Positions 40,362 to 49,417 of a stretch of 64,000 nucleotides of DNA are shown here, one piece after another. Position 1 is the stretch's first letter. Every line of letters begins with the position of its first letter. This DNA comes from Lachnospiraceae bacterium (GTDB lineage Bacteria; Bacillota; Clostridia; Lachnospirales; Lachnospiraceae). Location: positions 14,011 through 78,010 of the forward strand of contig JAAUZZ010000007.1 in assembly GCA_014804345.1 (NCBI GenBank). The letters are read 5' to 3'. A model generated the notes under the pieces. It was not told the DNA's origin. It searched no databases and worked only from the letters and a program-made list of their open reading frames with translations. Both the position numbers and the translations under genes were made by a program.

Positions 40362-42527
40362 ATGAGCAAAGAAATCGACTACAGCATGCTTTTTAAACCG
40401 AAGAACAAGGTTTATGTCATTAAAAAAGACGGGAGTAAGGAACTCTTTAACGTGCAGAAGGTAATAACGGCAGTCGGAAAATCTGCTTACCGCGCACTGA
40501 CGAAGTTTACCGATGAAGACAAACGCCATATATGCGAATATGTGATCAATAAGGTGGACGAGATGGGGAGCAGCGAGGTGCCAATCCCTGTGATGCACAA
40601 TATCGTGGAGAGCGCGCTTGAAGAGGTAAAGCCTGTAGTCGCAAAGAGTTATCGTGATTATAGAAATTATAAGCAGGACTTTGTGCGCATGATGGATGAT
40701 GTCTATAAAAAGAGTCAGTCGATCATGTATGTCGGTGACAAGGAAAATGCTAACACGGATTCGGCTCTTGTTTCCACAAAGCGGAGTCTGATTTTCAATC
40801 AGTTTAATAAAGAATTGTATCAGAAGTTTTTCATGACTACGGAAGAGATTCAGGCATGCAGGGACGGGTATATCTATGTTCATGACATGTCTGCGCGCCG
40901 TGACACGATGAACTGCTGTCTGTTTGACGTGCAGAGCGTGCTCTCAGGCGGATTTGAGATGGGAAATATCTGGTATAATGAGCCGAAGTCGCTGGACGTT
41001 GCTTTTGACGTGATCGGCGATATTGTGTTGAGCGCGGCAAGCCAGCAGTACGGCGGATTTACGGTACCGGAGGTTGATAAAATTCTTGCGCCTTATGCGG
41101 AAAAAACGTACCGGTCGGCAATTGAAAAATATACAGGTCTTGGCATTGACGCGAAAAAGGCGGAAGAGGTCGCATGGGTCGATGTGGAACGTGAGTTTGA
41201 GCAAGGTTTCCAAGGCTGGGAATATAAGTTTAATACAGTGGCAAGCAGCCGCGGTGATTATCCGTTTATCACGGTGACTGCGGGCATCGGCAGAGAGCGT
41301 TTTGCAAAAATGGCAACGATTCAGATGCTCAATGTCAGACGAAAAGGACAGGGAAAGAAAGAGTGCAAAAAACCTGTGCTGTTCCCGAAAATTGTCTTTT
41401 TATATGATGAAGAATTGCACGGTCCGGGCAAGGAGCTCGAGGACGTGTTTGAGGCGGGCGTACAGTGCTCCGCAAAGACGATGTATCCCGATTGGCTGAG
41501 CCTTACGGGAAAAGGATATATTGCAAGCATGTATAAGCAGTACAAAAAGGTAATATCGCCGATGGGCTGTCGGGCGTTTCTTTCTCCGTGGTATGAGCGG
41601 GGAGGTATGCATCCGGCAGATGAAAATGATGTGCCGGTTTTTGTCGGACGGTTTAATGTCGGTGCCGTATCGCTGCATTTACCGATGATCCTTGCTAAAG
41701 CAAGACAGGAGAGCAGGGATTTTTATGAGGTGCTTGACTATTATCTGAATTTGATCAGACAGCTTCATATCAGAACGTATGCGTATCTCGGAAATATGCG
41801 TGCGTCAACAAATCCGCTTGCATACTGCGAGGGCGGTTTCCTGGGCGGTCATTTGAAGCTTTCCGATAAGATTAAACCGCTTTTAAAAGCTGCAACGGCG
41901 TCGTTTGGCATTACGGCGTTTAACGAACTTCAGATGCTCTACAACGGTAAATCGCTTGTGGAAGACGGGGATTTTGCGTTGGAAGTTTTGGAGTACATCA
42001 ATAAAGAAGTAAACCGTTTCAAGGAGGAGGACGGCAACCTTTACGCGATTTACGGCACACCTGCGGAAAACCTCTGCGGTCTGCAAGTGACGCAGTTTCG
42101 GACAAAATACGGCATTGTTGAGGGTGTTTCCGACAGAGAATATGTCAGCAACAGTTTCCACTGTCATGTGACGGAGGATATCACGCCGATTGAAAAACAA
42201 AACTTGGAGTATCGTTTCTGGGAGCTTTCAAACGGTGGGAAGATTCAGTATGTGAAGTACCCGATTGATTATAATATTGCGGCAATAAAGACGCTTGTAA
42301 GGCGTGCGATGGAAATGGGCTTTTATGAGGGCGTGAATTTGTCGCTTGCATACTGTGACGACTGCGGACATCAGGAGCTTGAGATGGATGTATGTCCGAA
42401 ATGCGGCAGCAAAAATCTGACAAAGATTGACCGCATGAATGGGTATCTATCTTATTCGCGCGTGCACGGCGATACGCGGTTGAATGATGCGAAGATGGCG
42501 GAAATTGCAGAAAGAAAGAGTATGTAA
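40362..42527 (+). CDS. nrdD: Anaerobic ribonucleoside-triphosphate reductase
   Basis: ATP-cone N-terminus, YVHDMSARRDTMNCCLFD, C-terminal zinc ribbon CDDCGHQELEMDVCPKCGSKN and RMNGYLS. Confidence 0.96.
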   Translation: MSKEIDYSMLFKPKNKVYVIKKDGSKELFNVQKVITAVGKSAYRALTKFTDEDKRHICEYVINKVDEMGSSEVPIPVMHNIVESALEEVKPVVAKSYRDYRNYKQDFVRMMDDVYKKSQSIMYVGDKENANTDSALVSTKRSLIFNQFNKELYQKFFMTTEEIQACRDGYIYVHDMSARRDTMNCCLFDVQSVLSGGFEMGNIWYNEPKSLDVAFDVIGDIVLSAASQQYGGFTVPEVDKILAPYAEKTYRSAIEKYTGLGIDAKKAEEVAWVDVEREFEQGFQGWEYKFNTVASSRGDYPFITVTAGIGRERFAKMATIQMLNVRRKGQGKKECKKPVLFPKIVFLYDEELHGPGKELEDVFEAGVQCSAKTMYPDWLSLTGKGYIASMYKQYKKVISPMGCRAFLSPWYERGGMHPADENDVPVFVGRFNVGAVSLHLPMILAKARQESRDFYEVLDYYLNLIRQLHIRTYAYLGNMRASTNPLAYCEGGFLGGHLKLSDKIKPLLKAATASFGITAFNELQMLYNGKSLVEDGDFALEVLEYINKEVNRFKEEDGNLYAIYGTPAENLCGLQVTQFRTKYGIVEGVSDREYVSNSFHCHVTEDITPIEKQNLEYRFWELSNGGKIQYVKYPIDYNIAAIKTLVRRAMEMGFYEGVNLSLAYCDDCGHQELEMDVCPKCGSKNLTKIDRMNGYLSYSRVHGDTRLNDAKMAEIAERKSM

Positions 42528-42656
42528 AAATAGCGTCGCTCGGCAGCGACGCATTCAGAGAATGTACTGTATTAAAATACAGCACATTCTCCCTAATTTC
42601 CACTAGGTTAGGCGCAATATTTTATACAATAATTTAAAATATAAGAGGTTAGTATC

Positions 42657-43262
42657 ATGAGATATCACAATATTACGAAAGATGACATGTTAAACGGAGA
42701 TGGTTTGCGGGTTGTTTTATGGGTGGCAGGCTGCGAGCATTGTTGTGAGGGGTGTCAAAATCCTGTGACATGGGACCCGAACGGTGGGCTTGCGTTTGAT
42801 GAGAACGCGAAAAATGAGATTTTTGAGCAGCTTGACAAATCCTATATTTCCGGTATTACATTTTCGGGTGGCGATCCGCTTCACTGTGCAAACCGCAGCG
42901 GTGTTAAGCAGCTTGCGATGGAGATTAAGGAAAAATATCCGGACAAGACGATTTGGCTTTATACAGGCGATGTGTGGGAAGATGCAATGAATTATTCGTT
43001 AATCCAATATATAGATGTGCTTGTTGACGGAGAATTTGAGCAGGATAAAAAAGATACGACGCTTATGTGGAAGGGAAGCAGAAATCAGCGTGTTATAGAC
43101 GTACAGGCAACGCTTGCATCGGAGGATAAATCGGTTCCTGTACTCCATTGTGGAAATTATGATGATATCCCTATGGGACGGGAAACGACTACAGGTGCGA
43201 CGGGAGAGAAAAATATCATTCCGTTTAGCGCAAGTGGAAGCTGTTCTATAAAGAAAGCATAG
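42657..43262 (+). CDS. nrdG: Anaerobic ribonucleoside-triphosphate reductase activating protein
   Basis: LWVAGCEHCCEGCQNPVTWDPNGG, ISGITFSGGDPLH. Confidence 0.95.
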   Translation: MRYHNITKDDMLNGDGLRVVLWVAGCEHCCEGCQNPVTWDPNGGLAFDENAKNEIFEQLDKSYISGITFSGGDPLHCANRSGVKQLAMEIKEKYPDKTIWLYTGDVWEDAMNYSLIQYIDVLVDGEFEQDKKDTTLMWKGSRNQRVIDVQATLASEDKSVPVLHCGNYDDIPMGRETTTGATGEKNIIPFSASGSCSIKKA

Positions 43263-43307
43263 CGTGTGCACTGTCACAATTTCTTGCAGATTAAAAAGGA
43301 GCGTAAA

Positions 43308-43760
43308 GTGAAGATTAAGATAAAGTATTTTACTGATAAGGTACAGAAGCTTGAAAAGATATCGAAGGGAAATTGGATTGACCTTCGGGCGGCTGAGGAC
43401 GTGGTGATGAAGAAAGGCGATTTTAAACTGATACCGCTTGGAATCGCAGTGGAGCTGCCAAGAGGCTATGAGGCGCATGTCGTTCCGAGGAGTTCTACCT
43501 TTAAAAATTTCGGACTGATACAGGTCAATCATCAGGGTGTGATTGACGGTCCTGACAGAGAAACAGGCGAGGGCGGATATTGCGGAAACGATGATGCATG
43601 GTTCGTTCCGATGTATGCCATGCGGGACACGGAAATTCATTTAAATGACCGCATCTGCCAGTTCCGCATCATGGAGCAACAGCCGGATATCGAATTCGAG
43701 GAAGTCAGTGAACTGACCGGACCAAACCGTGGAGGATTTGGTTCTACAGGGAAAAATTAG
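43308..43760 (+). CDS. dut: dUTP diphosphatase
   Basis: [52 protein letters not shown] start after AAAAGGAG. Confidence 0.9.
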   Translation: MKIKIKYFTDKVQKLEKISKGNWIDLRAAEDVVMKKGDFKLIPLGIAVELPRGYEAHVVPRSSTFKNFGLIQVNHQGVIDGPDRETGEGGYCGNDDAWFVPMYAMRDTEIHLNDRICQFRIMEQQPDIEFEEVSELTGPNRGGFGSTGKN

Positions 43761-43822
43761 CGGAAACGTTAGCGCATTTACAGTTATTAAATTTGAAGTA
43801 TGAATAGAACTCAAGATACAAA

Positions 43823-44341
43823 ATGGAGATACAGAAAATGGTGATTCGACATGCAACAGAAAAAGATATCTCTCCGATAATGGAAATTTATGAATATGCC
43901 CGACGTTTTATGGCAGAGCATGGCAATCCCAATCAATGGGGACCGACCAATTGGCCGCCCAAAGAATTGATTCATTCTGATATTGCAACGGGGAATAGTT
44001 ATATTTGTACTTATGGGGATAAAATTGTTGGTACATTTTTCTTTACGCAAGGAAAGGATATCGAACCCACTTATAATAGGATAGAAAACGGCGCTTGGCT
44101 GGATGACAGTCCTTATGGTGTAATCCATCGATTGGCAGGAAACGGAACTGTAAATGGCATTGGAACTTTCTGCATCAATTGGGCATTTGAAAAATGTGGA
44201 CACTTGCGTGTGGATACGCACGGTGACAATCGGGTCATGCAAAATTTACTCGAAAAAAATGGTTTCATTCAATGTGGAACAATATATGTAGAAGAGGATT
44301 GCTATCCACGATTGGCATATGAAAAAATTAGGAAATCATAA
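43823..44341 (+). CDS. GNAT-family N-acetyltransferase
   Basis: VIRHATEKDISPIMEIYEYARRFM, LRVDTHGDNRVMQNLLEKNGF. Confidence 0.88.
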   Translation: MEIQKMVIRHATEKDISPIMEIYEYARRFMAEHGNPNQWGPTNWPPKELIHSDIATGNSYICTYGDKIVGTFFFTQGKDIEPTYNRIENGAWLDDSPYGVIHRLAGNGTVNGIGTFCINWAFEKCGHLRVDTHGDNRVMQNLLEKNGFIQCGTIYVEEDCYPRLAYEKIRKS

Positions 44342-44443
44342 AACAGCAATATTTAACTTAAAATAAGAGAATATCTCTCAAGTTGCAATAGAACTTTGAG
44401 GATATTCTCTATTTTTGAATACATCGCTGCCAAAAGGCGCTGT

Positions 44444-45844
44444 TTATTCTTGTGACTTTGGCAATCTGTATCGAAACAGCGCATGGCTGAGTTTCTTCCA
44501 GCTAAACGGAATAAGCGGGTAGAGGTAGCTCTGACCGGATACCATCTTGTTTGATACAATCGCGACGAAAAACAGTATTGTGCCTGCAAGAAATCCCCAG
44601 AACTGGAAAAGGGCAGTCAGTATCAGATTGAAGATTCTGAAAAACTTAATCGCATATCCGAGTTCATAGCTTGGATGTGTATAGTTTGAAATCGCAACAA
44701 ATGCCATATACAGCATGACTTCGGAGTTAAACCAGCCGCTTTTTACGGAAAATTCTCCAAGAATCAAAGCCGCCATGACGCTCAAAGGAGTCGAAAGCAT
44801 GTTTGGTGTGTTGACTGCGGCAAGGCGCAGACCGTCAATGGCAAGCTCCAAAATCAAAAACTGCCAAATCAGCGGCACATTGATATCTTCTTTCACAATA
44901 ATAAATTCAAACCCGGGCGGAATCCACTCTGGATTTTGCATTAACAGCAAAAAGACAGGCGTAACAAAGTAGGTCAGCAGCAAAATGATAAAGCGCGAAA
45001 GTCTTAAATAGGAGCCTGTAACAGGCGGAAAATAGAAATCGTCCGCTTCCTGCACCATGTCGAGGACACTGATCGGAAGGATCATCGCGGAGGGAGAGTT
45101 GTCAACTAAAATAATGATGCTTCCCTCAAGCACCTGTGCGGCGGCAGCGTCAGGGCGTTCCGTATATTTAAACTTCGGAAAAGGATTATACCATTTTGAG
45201 GTATAAAGGCACTCAGCAAGGCTTTCCTGATTTAAGGTGAGCGCATCGACCTTAATGTCTTTGATGCGGTCACGTATTTTTTTCAAAAATTCCTTGTCAA
45301 CGCGGCTGTCCATATAGCAGATGGCGATGTCTGTTTTGGATGCCTTTCCGGCGCTGAGCATTTCAACTCTCAGGTCTGTGCTTCTGATACGGCGCCGTAT
45401 CAATGCTGTGTTAAATACAATGGTTTCCACAAAACCGTCCTTAGATCCTCTCAAAACCTTATCCTTTTCGGGTTCTGATACACCGCGGGCGGGATAAGTG
45501 CGTGCGTCTATCATAATACAATCGTCAAATCCTTCAATAATGATTGCAAATACACCACAAAGCACATTTTTTGAAATTTCATTAAAATCTTTTGAAAGAT
45601 CTACTTCCACATGCGGCAGAAGTTTGCTCAGACCTTTCGCATTTTGCGGCATATCCTCACTTTTTAGGCCCATGAGAAACTGCAAAAGCTTTTGCATCAT
45701 CTCGTCTTTGCAAAAACCGTCTATAAAATAAAAGACTGCATTTTTTCCGCCGATTGTGATTTCGCGGTTTACGATATCAAAGCATTCACTAACATGCAGC
45801 ATATTATTTAAGTAGTTCATATTTTCCTCAAAAGTCTGATACAT
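44444..45844 (-). CDS. spoVAF: GerA-type spore germination protein, SpoVAF-like
   Basis: IGGKNAVFYFIDGFCKDEMMQKLLQFLMGL, VDNSPSAMILPISVLDMVQEADDFYFPPVTGSYLRLSR, GerA membrane domain. Confidence 0.88.
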   Translation of the reverse strand: MYQTFEENMNYLNNMLHVSECFDIVNREITIGGKNAVFYFIDGFCKDEMMQKLLQFLMGLKSEDMPQNAKGLSKLLPHVEVDLSKDFNEISKNVLCGVFAIIIEGFDDCIMIDARTYPARGVSEPEKDKVLRGSKDGFVETIVFNTALIRRRIRSTDLRVEMLSAGKASKTDIAICYMDSRVDKEFLKKIRDRIKDIKVDALTLNQESLAECLYTSKWYNPFPKFKYTERPDAAAAQVLEGSIIILVDNSPSAMILPISVLDMVQEADDFYFPPVTGSYLRLSRFIILLLTYFVTPVFLLLMQNPEWIPPGFEFIIVKEDINVPLIWQFLILELAIDGLRLAAVNTPNMLSTPLSVMAALILGEFSVKSGWFNSEVMLYMAFVAISNYTHPSYELGYAIKFFRIFNLILTALFQFWGFLAGTILFFVAIVSNKMVSGQSYLYPLIPFSWKKLSHALFRYRLPKSQE

Positions 45845-45973
45845 AATATACCTCCAAGTCGAACTCATACGGATATGAGTTCCTTTGATTCAATCAGGCG
45901 ACGCGCAGAGCGTGTCGGCGTTTGATGTAGATTATTACCGAATATGGGAAAAATATTCGCATTTTGATTTTCC

Positions 45974-46002
45974 TTGCATTTCTAAATTGTCGGGATTATA
46001 AT
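45974..46002 (+). promoter_or_regulatory. Putative promoter of the candidate small RNA
   Basis: TTGCAT (45974-45979), 17-bp spacer, TATAAT (45997-46002). Confidence 0.55.
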
Positions 46003-46008
46003 AACATC

Positions 46009-46104
46009 AAGCTGTCGGTTCCGGGAGGAGTATGGCTTTGCTGTATCGGAGGTGTCCGGTCTCACATGGTTAATCCCGGGAACACGCTCCGGCCGGCAGT
46101 TTTT
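46009..46104 (+). ncRNA. Candidate structured small RNA (GC-rich stem closing a multi-hairpin fold, U-tract at end)
   Basis: AAGCTGTCGG..CCGGCAGTTT outer stem extended by CCGG(G)AG/CTCCGG; inner hairpins; GC-rich island in AT-rich flanks. Confidence 0.5.
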
Positions 46105-46274
46105 CATTTATTTCAATATTCATTTTTCTATTATAATTATTTCTCTATTTTTTCCTATTTTTATTATTTTATGTTTGTCGTTGACACACTCTGTTAACTT
46201 TGCAAAACGGGAACCTATCGCCGATTTTGACATAATATGTTATTAAATATAAAAAATCGAGGAGTGTAGACATT

Positions 46275-46448
46275 ATGCAGGAATGGAAACCGCAGATGCC
46301 TTATTTAGAGCAGTTCCCTGTGGCAATGGCGTATGTGCCGTGGCAGAGAAACAGTAACATGTACGAAAACCTTGATGATGCCTTTCAGATAGGTACCATC
46401 TTTCCGGAACTGAACAAGCCGTTTACGGGAAGGAGGGTGAAAGGATGA
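46275..46448 (+). CDS. cotJA: Spore coat-associated protein CotJA
   Basis: MQEWKPQMPYLEQFPVAMAYVPWQRNSNMYENLDDAFQIGTIFPELNKPFTGRRVKG*; overlaps cotJB start; absent from the ORF track. Confidence 0.9.
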   Translation: MQEWKPQMPYLEQFPVAMAYVPWQRNSNMYENLDDAFQIGTIFPELNKPFTGRRVKG

Positions 46449-46738
46449 ATACAGGTTACAAGACGTGTAATGCCGATTCGTGCGCAGAACGAAAAAAACT
46501 TTTGCATGAAATCAGTAAAGTTGATTTTGTGCGCAAGGAACTGAACCTTTATCTGGATACCCACCCATACGACCAGCAGGCGATGGAAGCATTTAAACAC
46601 TACAATATGACAAAAAACAAAATGGTTCAGGAATACACGGAAAAGTATGGACCATTGGTACTGAGTATTGTTGATATGGATTGCAGAGAGTGGAAATGGG
46701 CCACACAGGATTGGCCGTGGGAAGGGGGCTATAACTAA
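46445..46738 (+). CDS. cotJB: Spore coat protein CotJB
   Basis: LLHEISKVDFVRKELNLYLDTHPYDQQAMEAFKHYN...YGPLVLSIVD...WKWATQDWPWEGGYN. Confidence 0.95.
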   Translation: MNTGYKTCNADSCAERKKLLHEISKVDFVRKELNLYLDTHPYDQQAMEAFKHYNMTKNKMVQEYTEKYGPLVLSIVDMDCREWKWATQDWPWEGGYN

Positions 46739-47160
46739 TGTGGAATTATGAAAAAAGATTACAGTTTCCTGTAAAAATTACGCAGACGAATCCGGAAATT
46801 GCACAGGTTATTATTTCCCAGTACGGCGGACCTGACGGAGAGCTTGGCGCATCTATGCGATATCTTTCGCAGCGATATACAATGCCGTATAATACTGTGG
46901 CGGGATTGCTGACGGATATTGCTACAGAGGAACTTGCACATTTTGAGATGGTTGGTACGATCGTTCATCAGTTGACCAAAAATCTTACGCCTGAGGAAAT
47001 CGCAAAATCGGGCTTTGATAAATACTATGTTGATCATACGCTTGCACTTTGGCCGCAGGCAGCGGGGGGTATCCCTTTCAATGCGTGTGAGTTCCAGTCA
47101 AAGGGTGATCCGATTACGGATTTGATGGAGGATATGGCGGCAGATGCCGCATGTATATAA
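46738..47160 (+). CDS. cotJC: CotJC (manganese catalase-like), C-terminally truncated at the ICE boundary
   Basis: MWNYEKRLQFPVKITQTNPEIAQVIISQYGGPDGELGASMRYLSQRYTM...DPITDLMEDMAAD then AACI*; the usual C-terminal helix (KAR.TYE..., FLREREI.H.QRFGEAL) is missing. Confidence 0.9.
   Translation: MWNYEKRLQFPVKITQTNPEIAQVIISQYGGPDGELGASMRYLSQRYTMPYNTVAGLLTDIATEELAHFEMVGTIVHQLTKNLTPEEIAKSGFDKYYVDHTLALWPQAAGGIPFNACEFQSKGDPITDLMEDMAADAACI
47137..47150. other. Candidate attL core: inverted repeat around a central dinucleotide
   Basis: GCGGCA-GA-TGCCGC at the point where cotJC loses homology. Confidence 0.5.
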
Positions 47161-47207
47161 AGACAGCGAAATAATTTTATTAAAAAGCAAATCAATATCT
47201 CACATTT

Positions 47208-47232
47208 AAGAACTGTTACCGGTTCTTTTTTT
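47208..47232 (+). terminator. Terminator-like hairpin at the start of the ICE
   Basis: AAGAAC-TGTTACCG-GTTCTTTTTTT. Confidence 0.7.
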
Positions 47233-47324
47233 GTGTTTTATTTAGTTATCAATAGGCGGTAAAGCCTTTTGGATAAATGTAAGTAACTATTAACTATCAT
47301 CAATTTTTTATGGAGGAAAAAATT

Positions 47325-48128
47325 ATGAGTAGAATTATTGCGATTGCAAACCAAAAAGGTGGGGTTGGAAAAACCACAACAAGTATTAATTTAGGCGTCG
47401 GGCTTTCAAGGGCAGGAAAAAAAGTCTGTTTGGTAGACTTAGATCCACAAGGAAACGCGACACAAGGTCTGGGATACAATCCGGATGAGCTAGATTGCAC
47501 GATATCAACTATTATGGACAAGATTATCATTAAGGACTTCAATATTACAAAGGAGTTCGGAATACTGCATCATGATGAGGGAATTGATCTTATTCCGTCA
47601 TCGATTGATTTATCACTTATGGAAATGAAACTATTGTCAATTTATATTGGCAGGGAAAAAATTCTAAATACATATTTGGGGATGATACGCCATTTATATG
47701 ATTATATCATTATTGACTGTAAGCCGTCCCTTGATATTATTACGTTAAATGCGTTGACGGCAGCCGATAGTGTACTGATACCGGTACAGGCACAGTATTA
47801 TAGTGCAAAAGGCTTGGAACAGCTTCTTGGAACGATCAGCCAAGTTGTAACGGAAGGGCTTAACAGTAAACTTATCGTTGACGGAATTTTATTTACTTTG
47901 GCAAATAACCGTACAAATAATTACAAACAAATATCAGATATTGTAAAAAATACTTATGGACAGAGTATTCATATATTCTCCAGTTACATACCGAGGGCAG
48001 TTACCGCAGAGGAGGCGCCGGCAGCCGGAATGAGCATATATCAATATGATCCGACTGGAACTGTATCAAAAGCATACAATGACTTCACTTGTGAATTTCT
48101 GCTTTGGGAAGAAGGTGTGCAGCGATGA
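47325..48128 (+). CDS. parA: ParA-family ATPase
   Basis: MSRIIAIANQKGGVGKTTTSINLGVGLSRAGKKVCLVDLDPQGNATQGLGY. Confidence 0.96.
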   Translation: MSRIIAIANQKGGVGKTTTSINLGVGLSRAGKKVCLVDLDPQGNATQGLGYNPDELDCTISTIMDKIIIKDFNITKEFGILHHDEGIDLIPSSIDLSLMEMKLLSIYIGREKILNTYLGMIRHLYDYIIIDCKPSLDIITLNALTAADSVLIPVQAQYYSAKGLEQLLGTISQVVTEGLNSKLIVDGILFTLANNRTNNYKQISDIVKNTYGQSIHIFSSYIPRAVTAEEAPAAGMSIYQYDPTGTVSKAYNDFTCEFLLWEEGVQR

Positions 48129-49000
48129 GTACAAAAGCAAAAACAGTTCCCGGCTTCACACTAAGTACCTTTGTGGCTCCAAAAGAGGATTGGTATAAAA
48201 ATCTCAATTTACAAGATTCGATTGATATGGCTAAGGAAAAAATGGTTGCCGCGGCAGAAAACTTTGTAGCGGTTGGGTATTATTTAAAACATATCAGAGA
48301 TGGGGAACTTTATAAAAATAAAGGTTATAAAAATATATGGGAGTGTGCCGAACATGAACTGAAACTATCTCAATCAACTGCATCGCGATATATCAGTATC
48401 TGCGAAAAATTCAGCCGCGATGGAAACAGTCCATATTTGGATGAAAAGTTTAAAGAGTATGGAAAGAGTCAGCTACAGGAAATGTTGACAATCAGTGATC
48501 AAAAGCTTATTGAACAGGTTACGCCGGATATGCCGGTAAAACAGATCCAAAAGCTGAAGAAAGACAACCACATAGCTGAGAAAAATAATACTATTCAAAC
48601 AGAACAGCCTGAAGATGAGGATGATGCATACACTGCTTTACCCGGTCAAATGGAGATAGTGCTTGATGGAACATTCCGTGAGCTGGAACCTGATCCAGAG
48701 ACATCTGAAAATGCAGATGATAGTATGGAACAACCAACTAATCAGATATTTGATGCTGATGAGTTTGTTCAGGATCAAAAGAATGGGAAGTCAGACACAG
48801 ATATTCAAGAAAAACCATTAGTAGATGAAGTGGTTAAATTTGCGGGTGAATACGATATATCATTGATCGACAAATTGATTGCTAAATACGAGGACTATCG
48901 AGAATATAGTATTAAAGCAGATGTAATTTGCGAATACAATTGTTTACTGGACGCATTGGCACTATTAAAGCAACGAATGGAGGGTAGCAAAGATGAATGA
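48125..49000 (+). CDS. ICE DNA-binding-like protein with HTH segment (DUF3102-like)
   Basis: MAKEKMVAAAENFVAVGYYLKHIRDGELYKNKGYKNIWECAEHELKLSQSTASRYISICEKFS; overlaps parA stop. Confidence 0.6.
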   Translation: MSTKAKTVPGFTLSTFVAPKEDWYKNLNLQDSIDMAKEKMVAAAENFVAVGYYLKHIRDGELYKNKGYKNIWECAEHELKLSQSTASRYISICEKFSRDGNSPYLDEKFKEYGKSQLQEMLTISDQKLIEQVTPDMPVKQIQKLKKDNHIAEKNNTIQTEQPEDEDDAYTALPGQMEIVLDGTFRELEPDPETSENADDSMEQPTNQIFDADEFVQDQKNGKSDTDIQEKPLVDEVVKFAGEYDISLIDKLIAKYEDYREYSIKADVICEYNCLLDALALLKQRMEGSKDE

Positions 49001-49136
49001 TAAACATATACAACGAAAGGCACCTAAATCATGGTGTATTTACAGAAATAATTGGTTAAAAATGCATGGTTATAATATGCGCAGAAAACATTGTAAACGT
49101 ACAAGGGCATGCAGCAGTATATGCGTGAATCGGTAA
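48993..49136 (+). CDS. 47-aa basic Cys-containing small ORF
   Basis: MNDKHIQRKAPKSWCIYRNNWLKMHGYNMRRKHCKRTRACSSICVNR*, ATGAATGA overlap with the upstream stop; AGGG RBS upstream. Confidence 0.45.
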   Translation: MNDKHIQRKAPKSWCIYRNNWLKMHGYNMRRKHCKRTRACSSICVNR

Positions 49137-49159
49137 AAGTATAGACGGATAAAAATAAG

Positions 49160-49375
49160 CTATATTACGAGCAATCGCTTGATATAGACATTCCCTGATA
49201 CCTCCAATTTTATCAGGGAAGAGGAGGGCAGCCTGAAAAGGGCTGCCTTTTTGGAGGAAAGGTTGAAACACCTAGCTGAAAACGGCAGCTGTAAGAAACT
49301 GATTCATCATGGAAATATATCACGAAAGCCATGATAAAAGCAGGCGGTTAGCATAAAACTAGCCGCCTTATTTTC
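49160..49375 (+). promoter_or_regulatory. Structured leader with serial hairpins and terminators
   Basis: CTATAT..ATATAG; TTCCCTGATA..TATCAGGGAA; GGCAGCC..GGCTGCCTTTTT; AGGCGGTTAG..CTAGCCGCCTTATTTT. Confidence 0.6.
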
Positions 49376-49417
49376 TTGTAAGGGACAAAAGAATAACAAT
49401 AATGGAAGGAGTTAAGA

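Noticed and set aside
46009-46104. Candidate RNA as SRP/4.5S, 5S, tmRNA or a long-arm tRNA
   Set aside because: No GGAA/AGCAGC SRP loop, no tmRNA tag region, no GGTTCRA T-loop, and wrong length for 5S.
45964-46197. ORFs 45964..46197 and 46052..46246 (+)
   Set aside because: Overlap the structured RNA candidate and AT-rich sequence; protein composition is atypical and no clear RBS.
49056-49271. ORF 49056..49271 (-)
   Set aside because: Runs antisense through hairpins and terminator stems; no RBS or domain signal.
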